Assembly: GCF_001941825.1 (NCBI RefSeq)
Contig: NZ_CP019037.1
Location: 1-64,000 of the forward strand
DNA: 64,000 bases
Source of the DNA: Massilia putida
GTDB taxonomy: Bacteria; Pseudomonadota; Gammaproteobacteria; Burkholderiales; Burkholderiaceae_D
Direction of reading: 5' to 3'
Numbering within the stretch: the first letter of the stretch is position 1; every line of letters begins with the position of its first letter. The notes beneath the pieces are model-generated. The model was not told the origin of the DNA. It saw only the letters and a program-made list of their open reading frames with translations, and searched no databases. Below are positions 35,397-45,676 of the stretch, piece by piece. Position numbers and translations under genes: made by a program.

Positions 35397-36146
35397 ATGA
35401 AAGCGTTAGTGGCAGTCAAACGGGTGGTCGACTACAACGTCAAGGTGCGTGTGCGCAGCGACGGCGGTGGCGTCGATACGGCCAATGTGAAGATGTCGAT
35501 GAATCCGTTCGACGAGATCGCGGTGGAACAGGCCGTGCAGTTGAAGGAGGCTGGCGTGTTGCAGGAGGTCGTGGCCGTATCGGCCGGCCCCGCGCTCTGC
35601 CAGGAAACGTTGCGCACCGCGCTGGCACTCGGCGCGGACCGCGCGATCCTGATCCAGGAGGACGGGGAACTGCAGCCGCTGGCGGTCGCCAAGCTGCTGC
35701 ATGCGCTGGCCCGGCGGGAAGCGCCGCAACTGGTCATTCTCGGCAAGCAGGCGATCGACGACGATGCCAACCAGGTCGGTCAGATGTTCGCCGCGCTGGC
35801 GGACTGGGGCCAGGCCACCTTCGCGTCGACCCTGGCGGTCGATGCGGGGCGCGCCACCGTGACGCGCGAGGTCGACGGTGGGCTGGAAGTTGTCGAGCTT
35901 GCGCTCCCCGCAGTGGTGACGACGGACCTGCGCCTGAACACGCCGCGTTACGTCACGCTGCCCAACATCATGAAAGCCAAGAAAAAGCCGCTCGAGGTGC
36001 TGGGCGCGGCCGACTTGAACGTGGACGTCGCGCCCCGGCTGGAAGTGCTGAAGGTGAGCGCACCCGCCGAGCGCAAGGCCGGCATCGTGGTCGCCGATGC
36101 GGCCGTGCTGATCGATAAACTCAAGAACGAAGCGAAGGTGATCTGA
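35397..36146 (+). CDS. etfB: Electron transfer flavoprotein beta subunit
   Basis: 249 residues from ATG at 35397, preceded by GAAAGGCAGCAGAC. It has the EtfB markers [44 protein letters not shown] and the C-terminal [12 protein letters not shown]. With EtfA it carries electrons from the acyl-CoA dehydrogenases to ETF-quinone oxidoreductase. It directly follows the dehydrogenase gene and directly precedes etfA, so this looks like a dedicated ETF for the cluster and its several dehydrogenases. Confidence 0.95.
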   Translation: MKALVAVKRVVDYNVKVRVRSDGGGVDTANVKMSMNPFDEIAVEQAVQLKEAGVLQEVVAVSAGPALCQETLRTALALGADRAILIQEDGELQPLAVAKLLHALARREAPQLVILGKQAIDDDANQVGQMFAALADWGQATFASTLAVDAGRATVTREVDGGLEVVELALPAVVTTDLRLNTPRYVTLPNIMKAKKKPLEVLGAADLNVDVAPRLEVLKVSAPAERKAGIVVADAAVLIDKLKNEAKVI

Positions 36147-37100
<954 letters not shown>

Positions 37101-37112
37101 CATGGCGCACGC

Positions 37113-38012
37113 ATGATGACGCCGCAACGGCAGGAAGCGCGCCCGCGCTGGGCCGGGCTGGACGTCGCCGAACTGCTGGCCCTGGCGGCCGGCGACGGCG
37201 TGTCCATGAGCCGGTTTAACGAGGACAACCGCAACGGCCGCGTGTTCGGCGGCCAGTTGCTTGGCCAATGCCTGCTTGCCGCGCAGGCATCGGTGCCGCC
37301 AGGCCGGCCGCCGACGGTGCTGCAGGCCTTGTTCGCGCACGGCGCGCGGGCCGACGAACCGATCTCCTACCGCGTCGATCCGCTTCAGGACGGCAAGCGG
37401 TTCTCGGGCCGGCGCGTGGAGGCCACGCAGGGCGGACGTATCGCCGTCAGCGCCCACGTGACCTTCCAGGAACCCGCCGGCGGCATTTCTCATGAACTGC
37501 CGCCACACCGCCCCGTGCCCCCTCCCGAACAATTGCTGTCGATGGATAATCTGCAGGCGGGCGGCGCGCTGGGGCTGGATGGTTTCGACTGGAGCTGGTT
37601 CCAGAAGCCATGCCTCGAGCTGCGTGTCGTCGATCCGGCCTCGCACCTGCCGGTACGCAACGCCGAACCGCTGGTCTCTTACTGGCTGCGCTTGCGCAAG
37701 GCATTGCCGGACAATGCGTCGCTGCACGCCGCGGCATTGGCCTACCTGAGCGATTACTGGATCAATACCGCCGCCATCACCCATCACGTCCCGGCCAGCC
37801 AGGTCGTCGCCAGCATGTATGTGGCAAGCCTCAACCATACGCTCTGGCTGCATCGCCCCTGCCGCGCCGACGACTGGCTGCTGTTCTCGACCGAGAGCCC
37901 CAGTACGCAAGGGGAGCGGGACCTGACCAAGGCCCGCATCTATGACCGCCACGGCATGCTGGTCGCGTCCGCGGCTCAGGAATGCCTGTTTGCACCACGT
38001 AACTCATCTTGA
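37113..38012 (+). CDS. tesB: Acyl-CoA thioesterase II
   Basis: 299 residues with a double hot-dog fold. NRNGRVFGGQLLGQCLLAA is typical of TesB; the catalytic aspartate lies in AYLSDYW, and SLNHTLWLHRPCRADDWLLF and AQECLF mark the second half. It hydrolyses acyl-CoA or beta-ketoacyl-CoA to free acids. It lies 12 bp after etfA in the CoA operon. Release of a beta-keto acid for a BKACE enzyme is an inference that would join this gene to the pathway. Confidence 0.9.
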   Translation: MMTPQRQEARPRWAGLDVAELLALAAGDGVSMSRFNEDNRNGRVFGGQLLGQCLLAAQASVPPGRPPTVLQALFAHGARADEPISYRVDPLQDGKRFSGRRVEATQGGRIAVSAHVTFQEPAGGISHELPPHRPVPPPEQLLSMDNLQAGGALGLDGFDWSWFQKPCLELRVVDPASHLPVRNAEPLVSYWLRLRKALPDNASLHAAALAYLSDYWINTAAITHHVPASQVVASMYVASLNHTLWLHRPCRADDWLLFSTESPSTQGERDLTKARIYDRHGMLVASAAQECLFAPRNSS

Positions 38013-38025
38013 TGAAAGCCAAGCC

Positions 38026-38574
38026 ATGACGATTTATGACATTCCGTTTTCCACGTTGACGGGCGCGCCCGCCACGCTCGCCGCCTACAAGGGCAAGGTA
38101 CTGTTGCTCGTCAACGTTGCCTCCCGCTGCGGACTCACGCCGCAATACGAGGCCCTCGAAAAGCTGTACGAATCCCGGCGCGAAGAAGGACTGGTCGTGA
38201 TCGGTTTCCCGTCGAACGATTTCGGCGGCCAGGAGCCGGGCACCAGCGAGGAGATCGCACGATTTTGTACCGCCACCTTCGGCGTGCAATTTCCGATGGC
38301 GGACAAGATGCCGGTCACAGGGCCGCACCAGCATCCCTTGTACGCCCACCTGACGACGGCACAGCCGGTGGCGCTCGAACATAACCCTGGGGCCTTCGAG
38401 GAAAAACTTGCGGGTTATGGTCACCACCGGTCCCGGCCGCAGGATGTGCTGTGGAACTTCGAGAAGTTCCTCATCGCGCGCGACGGGGCGGTGGTGGCCC
38501 GTTTCAATCCGGATGTGAGGCCGGACGATGCTCTCGTCGTTGAGGCGATCACGCGGGAACTGGATAAACGGTGA
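38026..38574 (+). CDS. Glutathione peroxidase-like thiol peroxidase
   Basis: 182 residues with a thioredoxin fold. The peroxidatic site is NVASRCGLTPQY, with cysteine rather than selenocysteine; glutamine is in FPSNDFGGQEPG and tryptophan in VLWNFEKF, completing the triad. It has no signal peptide, so it is cytoplasmic. It ends the plus-strand operon and may remove peroxides from the flavoenzymes upstream. Confidence 0.92.
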   Translation: MTIYDIPFSTLTGAPATLAAYKGKVLLLVNVASRCGLTPQYEALEKLYESRREEGLVVIGFPSNDFGGQEPGTSEEIARFCTATFGVQFPMADKMPVTGPHQHPLYAHLTTAQPVALEHNPGAFEEKLAGYGHHRSRPQDVLWNFEKFLIARDGAVVARFNPDVRPDDALVVEAITRELDKR

Positions 38575-38579
38575 AATAG

Positions 38580-38598
38580 CGCCCGGCATGCCCGGGCG
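38580..38598. terminator. Hairpin between convergent genes, candidate terminator
   Basis: CGCCCGG and CCGGGCG are perfect arms around CATGC, starting six bases after the peroxidase stop. The following sequence has only scattered T. It may end the long plus-strand operon where it meets the minus-strand flavoprotein gene. Confidence 0.45.
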
Positions 38599-38622
38599 TA
38601 TCGTGATCTTCCGGCGCCGGGT

Positions 38623-40644
38623 TCAGCACGCCAATTGGCGTGATGGCGCCGCCGACGCGCATAACGCGACAATGGCGTCGTAGGCGTGATTGACTGCGTC
38701 GCCGATGCGCCCGCCCCGCAGCGCATCGCCGATGGCGACGACCGGGATGCCGTCCGCGATCAGCTGCGCCGTCATGGATGTGTCCGGCGTACGGCCCTGC
38801 GCGATCAGCACCAGGCTGGCGCGCAGCGCGGACGCCGTACCGTCCTCGGCGCGCAGCGTCACGTCGGCGCCGCCCCCGGCGTCCGCGATGGCAACGATGC
38901 TGGCGCGGTCGACGATGCGCAGGCGCGGATTGCAGGCCAGGCGCTGGCGCAGCACGGTACGGTACATCGGCTCCGCCGAACGCGCCAGCTGGCCGGCGGG
39001 GGAGCGCGATACCAGCACCACCTCATGGCCCCGCTCGCAAAGGAATTCGGCCGTCTCGCAGCCGGTCTCGCCGCCGCCATACACGATCACGGGCATGCCG
39101 GCCGACGCCGGCAGCATCGACAGGTCGCCCATCAGCACGTCGTACGCGTTGTGCACGACAGGCAGGTCGCCACCCTCGATCGGCATGGGCGTGGCCCGGC
39201 CGCCTGCCGCGATCACGACGATGGCGGGATGCCCGGCGGCGACCAGCGCCGGGCCGGCGCGCGTGCCCAGCACGACCTTGACGCCGCTGTCGCGCAGCCG
39301 CCGTTCGAGGTAGGTCAGGTACCACAGCAACTTTTCCTTGAAGGGGGGCGCCGCCGACGCGATCAGGCCGCCGCCCAGCTCGTCCCTGGCTTCGTATAGC
39401 TCGGTAGCGAATCCCGCCTGGTCCAGCATCAGCGCGGCCGCGATGCCGCCCGGGCCGCCGCCGACGACCACGGCGCGCCGGCCGCGCAGCGCACCGGCGT
39501 CCGGCAGCGGGTCCAGTTCGCGGCCCGTACGCGGGTTTTCGGCGCATCCGATCGTGCCGTTCTCGGCGCCATGCATCGTCACGCAGAAATTACAGGACGT
39601 GCAGGGACGGATGGCGGCGGGATCGCCGCGCATCGCCTTGGCTGGCCACGCCGGATCCGCGAGCAGCGTCCGGCCCAGCGCGATGAAATCGGCATCGCCA
39701 TCGGCCACCGCGCGGTCGGCCATCTCGGGCCAGCGGATCTGGCCGACGCCGATCACCGGGATGGTGACCGCAGCGCGCAACCGGCGCGCGTAGGGCAGGC
39801 GCCAGCCTTCCGGTGTCGACATCGGCTCGATCACCTTGTCCAGTCCGGTCCAGCCGGTACCGATCGACACATGCAGCGCGTCGGCCCCGGCCGCCTGGAG
39901 TTTGGGCGCGATGCGTACCATGTCGTCGATGTTCAAGCCGAAGGGACTGAATTCGTCGGCCGACAGCCGGTAGATCAGGGGCCTGCTCCCCAACGCGCGC
40001 TTGACGCGCGCGATCACGCGCCGCGCGAACTGGAGACGCCGCTCCTCGTCGCCACCCCAGGCATCGGTGCGCCGGTTGCTCATCGGCGACAGGAACGATG
40101 TCAGAAGGTAGCCATGCGCACCGTGCAACTCCAGTGCATCGTAGCCGGCCTGCACGGCCAGTTCGGCCGTGCGGCCGAAGCATTCGACCAGGTGCTCGAT
40201 CTCGTCGTGCGTGAGCGCGCGCGCGCTCAGCCGGGACGGATCCCTGCGCGAGGGGACATCGCTGGGCGCGACCGCCATCCCATCGGACAGCAGCGCGCGC
40301 ACGGCGCCCTGGCCGCCGTGCTGCAACTGCAGGCACGCGGCCGCTCCCGCTTTCTTGATGGCTGCCACGAGCCGCTGATGACCATCGAGTTTCGCAACGC
40401 TATCCAGGATCAGCTGGCGGTGCTCGGAACGCCCCGTGGCCGGCTCGACGCAGCAGAATTCGACGACGATCATGCCGACGCCACCCTCGGCCCGGGCACG
40501 ATAGAACGCGATCTGTTCCGGACTGACCGCGCCGCCGGGCCCGCTCAGGTTGGTCGACATCGGGGCCATGACGGTACGGTTGCGCACGACGAGATTTCCG
40601 ATGCGTCCAGGCTGGAACAGGTTGGGGTAAGGCCGATCTTGCAT
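38623..40644 (-). CDS. OYE-type NADH:flavin oxidoreductase/2,4-dienoyl-CoA reductase family
   Basis: 673 residues from ATG at 40644, preceded by GAGAGG. The N-terminal old-yellow-enzyme barrel binds FMN (LQLQHGGQG, ELHGAHGYLLTSFLSP). Cysteines at CTSCNFC plus a later GCAENP bind a 4Fe-4S cluster. The C-terminal half has two dinucleotide motifs (VVVGGGPGGIAAAL and VIVYGGGETGCETAEFL). This is the FadH/BaiCD/TMADH architecture that reduces dienoyl-CoA or ring enones. It diverges from an SDR gene across a TetR-type operator. Confidence 0.9.
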   Translation of the reverse strand: MQDRPYPNLFQPGRIGNLVVRNRTVMAPMSTNLSGPGGAVSPEQIAFYRARAEGGVGMIVVEFCCVEPATGRSEHRQLILDSVAKLDGHQRLVAAIKKAGAAACLQLQHGGQGAVRALLSDGMAVAPSDVPSRRDPSRLSARALTHDEIEHLVECFGRTAELAVQAGYDALELHGAHGYLLTSFLSPMSNRRTDAWGGDEERRLQFARRVIARVKRALGSRPLIYRLSADEFSPFGLNIDDMVRIAPKLQAAGADALHVSIGTGWTGLDKVIEPMSTPEGWRLPYARRLRAAVTIPVIGVGQIRWPEMADRAVADGDADFIALGRTLLADPAWPAKAMRGDPAAIRPCTSCNFCVTMHGAENGTIGCAENPRTGRELDPLPDAGALRGRRAVVVGGGPGGIAAALMLDQAGFATELYEARDELGGGLIASAAPPFKEKLLWYLTYLERRLRDSGVKVVLGTRAGPALVAAGHPAIVVIAAGGRATPMPIEGGDLPVVHNAYDVLMGDLSMLPASAGMPVIVYGGGETGCETAEFLCERGHEVVLVSRSPAGQLARSAEPMYRTVLRQRLACNPRLRIVDRASIVAIADAGGGADVTLRAEDGTASALRASLVLIAQGRTPDTSMTAQLIADGIPVVAIGDALRGGRIGDAVNHAYDAIVALCASAAPSRQLAC

Positions 40645-40706
40645 CGGTTGCCTCTCAGGTTGGGCGGCGCCAGCGTTGACAGCGCCGGGAATCGGGTGGA
40701 TGATAA

Positions 40707-40725
40707 ATGACGATGTATCAGTTTT
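40707..40725. promoter_or_regulatory. TetR-type operator, copy A
   Basis: ATGA-CGATGTA-TCAG followed by TTTT (722-725) matches the pattern CTGA-N7-TCAG with one mismatch in the left arm. It lies in the divergent promoter between the flavoprotein gene (start 40644) and the SDR gene (start 40794). Other copies are at 41631, 48071 and 48157. Confidence 0.6.
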
Positions 40726-40793
40726 ATACAAAATCCGCGGTGCGTCAAGACCAACCGGCCCTGGCATCGCTATTCCAGTCAGCAGGAGACAAG

Positions 40794-41588
40794 ATGCGTA
40801 CAAGGTTCGAAGGCAGGGTGGCCCTGGTCACGGGCGCGGGGCGTGGGATGGGGCAGGCGATCGCGGAGGCATTCGCGGCCGAAGGCGCTGCGGTGGTCGT
40901 CGCCGCGCGGACAAGCGCGAGCGGCGCCGCTGTCGTTGCGGGCATCCGCGCACGCGGCGGCACCGCGGCCGCGGTCGGCGGCGACATCACGGACCGCGCC
41001 GCCGTGAAAACCATGGTCGAGTCGGCATCGCAAGCCTACGGCCGGCTGGACATCGTGGTGCATTGCGCGGCGGATAACGGTCACGGTATGGTCGAACAGA
41101 TGGCCGACGAGGCTTACGATTACCTCGTGCGCAGCAACATCCAGGCACCGTTCTGGATCGCGAAAGATACGTTGCCTCTGCTGTCCGGGGCGCCGGCGCG
41201 CGGGCGGCTGATCTTCATCTCCTCCGCCACCGCCAACCGCAATTATCTGCCGGGTCTGATTCCCTACGTGTCGTCGAAGGCCTACCTGAATTCGTTCGCG
41301 CGCGGCCTTGCCGTCGAGGCCGGGCCGCGCAATGTGCTGGTCAACGTGGTCGAGCCCGGGTTGACGGCGACAGGGCGCCTGATGGACCGGCTCACGGAAG
41401 ACCAGGTGGCCACGATCGCGGCCGGTTTCCCGGTGCCGCGGGTAGGGCGCCCAACGGATGTGGCGCAGGCGGTACTGTTCCTGGCATCCGACGACGCGTC
41501 CTACATCACGGGTGCAAGCCTGCTGGTGGACGGCGGGGTCAGCCTGGTACCGCTGACGGGGATGCCCGCATCGATGACCGGGTCATGA
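40794..41588 (+). CDS. Short-chain dehydrogenase/reductase
   Basis: 264 residues from ATG at 40794, which follows AGCAGGAGACAAG; an upstream in-frame ATG at 40707 falls in the operator and is unlikely. Classical SDR motifs are VTGAGRGMGQAIA, a VHCAADN in place of NNAG, the catalytic Ser in ISSATA, and YVSSK with Tyr and Lys. LASDDASYITGASLLVDGG ends the fold. It oxidises a secondary alcohol or reduces a ketone, perhaps a 3-hydroxyacyl-CoA or a ring carbonyl. It leads towards the DUF35-dehydrogenase operon. Confidence 0.9.
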   Translation: MRTRFEGRVALVTGAGRGMGQAIAEAFAAEGAAVVVAARTSASGAAVVAGIRARGGTAAAVGGDITDRAAVKTMVESASQAYGRLDIVVHCAADNGHGMVEQMADEAYDYLVRSNIQAPFWIAKDTLPLLSGAPARGRLIFISSATANRNYLPGLIPYVSSKAYLNSFARGLAVEAGPRNVLVNVVEPGLTATGRLMDRLTEDQVATIAAGFPVPRVGRPTDVAQAVLFLASDDASYITGASLLVDGGVSLVPLTGMPASMTGS

Positions 41589-41630
41589 ACCAAAAAATGC
41601 TGTGCAGCGCGAAATCGCACATGCTATTAT

Positions 41631-41654
41631 AAAACTGACGGTTTAACAGTTTTT
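41631..41654. promoter_or_regulatory. TetR-type operator, copy B
   Basis: AAAACTGA (41631-41638), spacer CGGTTTA, then ACAGTTTTT (41646-41654): a nearly symmetrical CTGA-N7-TCAG element with A- and T-rich flanks. It is 35 bp before the DUF35 gene and so probably controls the operon that ends at 46822. Confidence 0.7.
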
Positions 41655-41688
41655 GGAATTTTCCCCGTGATTCGAGCCGAGTGACCCT

Positions 41689-42111
41689 ATGAGTTCTTTA
41701 CGACCATTACCGCAACTGAACGAGCTGAACCGGCCGTTCTGGACCGGCGGCGCCGACGGACGGTTGCGCATGCAGCGTTGTCAGGATTGCCGTCATTGGC
41801 AGCACCCGGCGGGCGTGTGCTGCCCCGAATGTCTCGGCCGCACGCTGCGCTTCGAAACGCTGTCCGGCCTGGCGACAGTCGAGGCCTTCACATTGAACTA
41901 CCAACCCTGGTTTCCCGGCCTCGACGTGCCGTATGTGATCGCGATCGTCAGCCTGGACGAGCAGAAAGGGGTGAACCTCACCACGAACATCGTCGGTGTC
42001 CGTCCGGACCAGGTATATATCGGCCAGCGCGTGCGCGTGCTGTTCGAAGCGGTGGAAGACGTTTACCTGCCGCTGTTCACGCCCATCGACACCGGAGGAA
42101 CGGCATCATGA
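41689..42111 (+). CDS. DUF35 Zn-ribbon/OB-fold acyl-CoA-binding protein
   Basis: 140 residues. The N-terminal rubredoxin-like zinc ribbon has CQDC and CCPEC; a C-terminal OB fold follows (TVEAFTLNYQPWFPGLDVPY, VGQ-like YIGQRVRVLFE). In archaea, actinobacteria and proteobacteria these proteins nearly always act with a thiolase, or with MaoC-type partners in steroid side-chain removal. Here no thiolase is present; the next gene is an acyl-CoA dehydrogenase coupled by ATGA. Confidence 0.88.
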   Translation: MSSLRPLPQLNELNRPFWTGGADGRLRMQRCQDCRHWQHPAGVCCPECLGRTLRFETLSGLATVEAFTLNYQPWFPGLDVPYVIAIVSLDEQKGVNLTTNIVGVRPDQVYIGQRVRVLFEAVEDVYLPLFTPIDTGGTAS

Positions 42112-43222
42112 GTATCGACTACGCCGGCGAACATGCGATGGTGCGCGACGAGGCGCGCCGCTTCCTGGACGACGCCATGACGGACGAGCACCTGAAGGGC
42201 CTGCTGGAGCAGCCGGGCAGCTTCGACCGGGGCACGTGGGACAGCGTGGTCGAGCTCGGCTGGTCCGCCGTCGCCGCGGCGGAAGCGGACGGCGGCCTGG
42301 ATCTGGGCTGGGGGGGCTCTGCGTTCTCACCGAGGAGACCGGCCGCAAGACCGCATCGTTGCCGCTCGCGGGGACGGCGGCGGTGGCGCAACTGGTGCTG
42401 GAGAAGGGAACCAACGACGCGTTGCGCGCGATCGCGGCCGCACTCGTGTCCGGCGAGCAGCATGCCTGCCTCGCGCTGGCGCAACGGGGCGGACCGGGGC
42501 CGGCATTCCGGCCGGACTGCCGGATCGAACAGGGCCTGCTGCACGGGACGGTACCGATGACGCCGTTTGGCGCGAGCGCCGACCTGGCATTGGTGCCCGC
42601 GCTGCAGGACGGTGGTTTTCGCCTGTCGCTGGTCGCGCTCGGCCAGGACACCGTGCAGCGCCAGCTGCATCCGGCCATCGACAACAGCCGGGCCGCGGCC
42701 GCCTTACGCTTCGACGGCGCCCGGTACATCGAGGTGGCGCGCGACGACGCGGCGCGCGAGGCGCTCTGGCGCACGCTTGGCCTGGCGGCGCTGGCGGGTG
42801 CGTTCGAACAGATCGGCGGAGCCGCATCCTGCCTGGAGATGGCGTGTTCCTATGCACTGGAACGCAAGGCTTTTGGCCAGCAGATCGGACGCTTCCAGGC
42901 CATCAAGGGCAAGCTTGCGGACATGTATATCCGCATCGAACTGGCGCGTGGCTGCGCACTGGATGCCCTCGCGGCGCTCGAGCAGGGTGACGCGGCATGG
43001 CATGGCCTGGCCGCCGCAGCCCGGATTGCCGCCACGGACGCCTATGACGTGGCGGCGCGCGAGAACATCCAGACGCACGGCGCCATCGGGGTGACGTGGG
43101 AGGCAATGCCGCATCATCATTACCGCCGCGCCCGCGCGCTGGCCGTGGAGCTGGGCAGCGCGGTGGTCTGGCGCGAGCGCCTGCTCGCCACGTGCGGGCT
43201 GGATCTCGGCCTGGCGGCCTGA
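42108..43222 (+). pseudogene. Acyl-CoA dehydrogenase, frameshifted at a G7 run
   Basis: The first 69 or so codons (from ATG at 42108, MSIDYAGEHAMVRDEARRFL) are in one frame and the rest (LCVLTEETGRKTASLPLAG to GLDLGLAA) in another. The switch falls at seven Gs, 42310-42316. One more G, or a -1 ribosomal slip there, restores a full protein of about 371 residues with ERKAFGQQIGRFQAIK and IQTHGAIGVTWE. It is the small partner of a two-subunit dehydrogenase with the gene at 43239. It may be a sequencing error, a real lesion or phase variation. Confidence 0.85.
42310..42316 (+). other. G7 homopolymer at the dehydrogenase frameshift
   Basis: TGGGGGGGCTC: the zero frame reads TGG GGG GGC TCT and soon leaves the family alignment, while a one-base backward slip reads GGG CTC TGC and re-enters it. 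Homopolymers of this kind are common sites of assembly error and of slippage. Confidence 0.8.
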
Positions 43223-43238
43223 CTATGGAGACATCATC

Positions 43239-44459
43239 ATGAGCGAAATCGACAGCCGGCCCGCCGCCGCGGACCTGGAGGCCTACCGTGCCGACGCCGT
43301 CGCATGGCTTGCGGCAAACGCGCCGGATTATTCGGGCGCCGCGCGCGCCGGCCTGACCGTCGCCCAGGATATCGACCTCGGGCGGGCATGGCAGAGACTG
43401 AAGGCGGACGCCGGCTATGCCGGCATCACGTTGCCGGTGCGTTACGGCGGTGCCGGCCGCAGCGAGCTGGAAAAAATCATCTTCTGCGAAGAAGAAATGC
43501 GCTACGACCTGCCGGTACTCTATTTCGGCGTCAGCCTCGGCAACCCGGTGCCCATCATGCTGCGTCACGCGCGCGAGGAGGACAGGGCGAGGCTGGGGCC
43601 GCCCGCGATCCGTGGCGAGCAGATATGGTGCCAGCTGTTTTCCGAGCCGTCCGCTGGAACCGACCTGGCCGCCCTGCGCCTGAAAGCCGAACGTCGCGGC
43701 GACGGCTGGCTGCTGAACGGCCAGAAGGTCTGGACCAGCTGGGCCCAGATAGCGGACTGGGGCGTGCTGATCGCGCGTACCGATCCCACGCTGCCCAAGC
43801 ATGCCGGTCTCACGTATTTTTATGTCGACATGAAGTCGCCCGGCATCACGGTGCGTCCCATCCGGCGCCTGGTGGACGACCCGGACCTGAACGAAGTGTT
43901 TTTCGACGACGTCTACATCCCCGATACGCAGCGCCTTGGCGCCGTCGGCGAGGGCTTCAAGGTCGCGATCGAAACGTTGATGATCGAGCGCTATGCCGTG
44001 ACGGACGATTCCGGCTACGGGCCGCCGCTCGAAGCCTTCCTGTCGCTGGCACGCGAGTCCACGATCAACGACCGTCCCGCATTGGAAGACGGCGAAATAC
44101 GCGCCCTGGTGGCGCAAGTGTTTATCGAGCGCCAGGGACTGCGCTCGATCCACCGGCGTGCAATCGCGGAGCTGGCGGCGGGACGCGCACCCGGCCCGGA
44201 AGGCGCGATCCGCAAACTGCTGCTGGGCCGGACCCGCCAACGCCTGGGCGCGGCCGCGATCGATCTGCTGGGTGCGGATGGCGTGCGCATGGCGCCGGAC
44301 GCGTCCCAGTTGCGTGACTTCGCGCGCTCGTGGATGGACCCCAGCCTGCGCATCGCCGGCGGTACCGACGAGGTGCTGATCAATACCCTGGCCGAGCGCG
44401 TGCTGGGCCTGCCGCAGGATTTCAGGCCCGACAAGGGACTGCCATTCAATCAGAGCTGA
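43239..44459 (+). CDS. Acyl-CoA dehydrogenase, large partner of pair 1
   Basis: 406 residues. FAD-binding segments are WCQLFSEPSAGTDLAAL and NGQKVWTSWAQIADW; the C-terminus reads LRIAGGTDEVLINTLAERVLGLP, where the usual glutamate position is occupied by alanine. The LNEVFFDDVYIPDTQRLG motif is typical of the FadE26/FadE28-type subunits of heteromeric dehydrogenases. It lies 16 bp after the frameshifted partner. The pair would desaturate a bulky acyl-CoA. Confidence 0.88.
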   Translation: MSEIDSRPAAADLEAYRADAVAWLAANAPDYSGAARAGLTVAQDIDLGRAWQRLKADAGYAGITLPVRYGGAGRSELEKIIFCEEEMRYDLPVLYFGVSLGNPVPIMLRHAREEDRARLGPPAIRGEQIWCQLFSEPSAGTDLAALRLKAERRGDGWLLNGQKVWTSWAQIADWGVLIARTDPTLPKHAGLTYFYVDMKSPGITVRPIRRLVDDPDLNEVFFDDVYIPDTQRLGAVGEGFKVAIETLMIERYAVTDDSGYGPPLEAFLSLARESTINDRPALEDGEIRALVAQVFIERQGLRSIHRRAIAELAAGRAPGPEGAIRKLLLGRTRQRLGAAAIDLLGADGVRMAPDASQLRDFARSWMDPSLRIAGGTDEVLINTLAERVLGLPQDFRPDKGLPFNQS

Positions 44460-44468
44460 GGTCATAGA

Positions 44469-45674
44469 ATGAATTTTGAGATCGAACCGGCCGACCAGGC
44501 CTTCCGCGAGGAAGTCCGCGCGTTCCTGCGCGAGCACCTGCCGCCCGAGATGGCCGAGCGCACCCGGCGCGGCTTCCATTTCGTGCGGGAAGACCAGGTG
44601 GCCTGGACGAGAATCCTGAACAAACGCGGATGGTCGGGCCAGAACTGGCCCCGGGAATGGGGCGGCACGGGGTGGTCGCCGGTGCGCCAGTTGATCTTCG
44701 ACGAGGAGTGCTTCATGGCCGGCGCGCCGGCGATCGATACGTCGGGCTTCAAGATGATCGGTCCGATCATCATGACGTACGGCAGCGAAGCGCTGAAGCG
44801 GGAGTTCGGACCGCGCATCCTGAATGCCGATGTGTTCTGGGGCCAGGGATTCTCCGAGCCGAACGCCGGGTCCGACCTAGCGTCGCTCGGCACCACGGCG
44901 GTCAGGGACGGCGACGACTACGTCATCAATGGCCGCAAGATCTGGACGTCGTACGTCGAACAGGCCGACATGATCTTCATGCTGGTGAAGACGGATCCGG
45001 CGGCAAGGCAGCGGGGCATCTCGATGCTCCTCGTCGACAAGAACGCGCCCGGCATCACGATCCGGCCCATCATCGACATCGGCGAGAGCCATAGCCTGAA
45101 CGAGGTGTTCTTCGACGATGTCCGCACGCCCGCCACGCTGCTGGTCGGCGAGGAGGGCAAGGGATGGACATATGCCAAGTCGCTGCTGGAACTGGAGCGC
45201 GCGTTCAGCGGCGAATGGCCGCGCAACAAGCGCAACCTGGAACAGTTGCGTGCGATGGCTTGCCGCGAACGTGCAGGTGGCGGGCGGCTGATCGACAGCC
45301 CCGGTTTCGCCGAACGGCTGGCGGCACTGGAGGTCGAATTGCAGGGGCTCGAATGGCTGACCCTGCGCGCCCTATATGAAAAGGGTAGCAACGGCGGCCT
45401 GCCGGTCGGTTCGCTGTTGAAGATCCGCGGTTCGGAGCTGCTGCAGCGGATCGGCGAGATGCAGGTCGAGGCACTCGGCGATCATGCGATGTACTTTTAT
45501 GCCGACCCATGCCATGCCGCGCCGGAAGGCGCGTTGCCGGCGGGGCCGGTGCTCGGCCCCGAATACGCGCCGGGCGTGGTCACCGACTACATGTACCGAC
45601 GCGCCACCACGATCTACGGCGGTGCCAACGAGGTACAGCGGACCATCGTCGCCCGCACCTATCTGGAGCTTTGA
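44469..45674 (+). CDS. Acyl-CoA dehydrogenase, large partner of pair 2
   Basis: 401 residues, starting nine bases after the previous stop. FAD motifs are GQGFSEPNAGSDLASL and NGRKIWTSYVEQADMIF; LNEVFFDDVRTPATLLVGEEGKGW is shared with the large partner of pair 1, and the C-terminus has TTIYGGANEVQRTIVARTYL. Like that gene it is followed by a smaller dehydrogenase, so two complete heteromeric pairs lie in tandem. The two pairs may act on successive rounds or different positions. Confidence 0.9.
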   Translation: MNFEIEPADQAFREEVRAFLREHLPPEMAERTRRGFHFVREDQVAWTRILNKRGWSGQNWPREWGGTGWSPVRQLIFDEECFMAGAPAIDTSGFKMIGPIIMTYGSEALKREFGPRILNADVFWGQGFSEPNAGSDLASLGTTAVRDGDDYVINGRKIWTSYVEQADMIFMLVKTDPAARQRGISMLLVDKNAPGITIRPIIDIGESHSLNEVFFDDVRTPATLLVGEEGKGWTYAKSLLELERAFSGEWPRNKRNLEQLRAMACRERAGGGRLIDSPGFAERLAALEVELQGLEWLTLRALYEKGSNGGLPVGSLLKIRGSELLQRIGEMQVEALGDHAMYFYADPCHAAPEGALPAGPVLGPEYAPGVVTDYMYRRATTIYGGANEVQRTIVARTYLEL

Positions 45675-45676
45675 GC

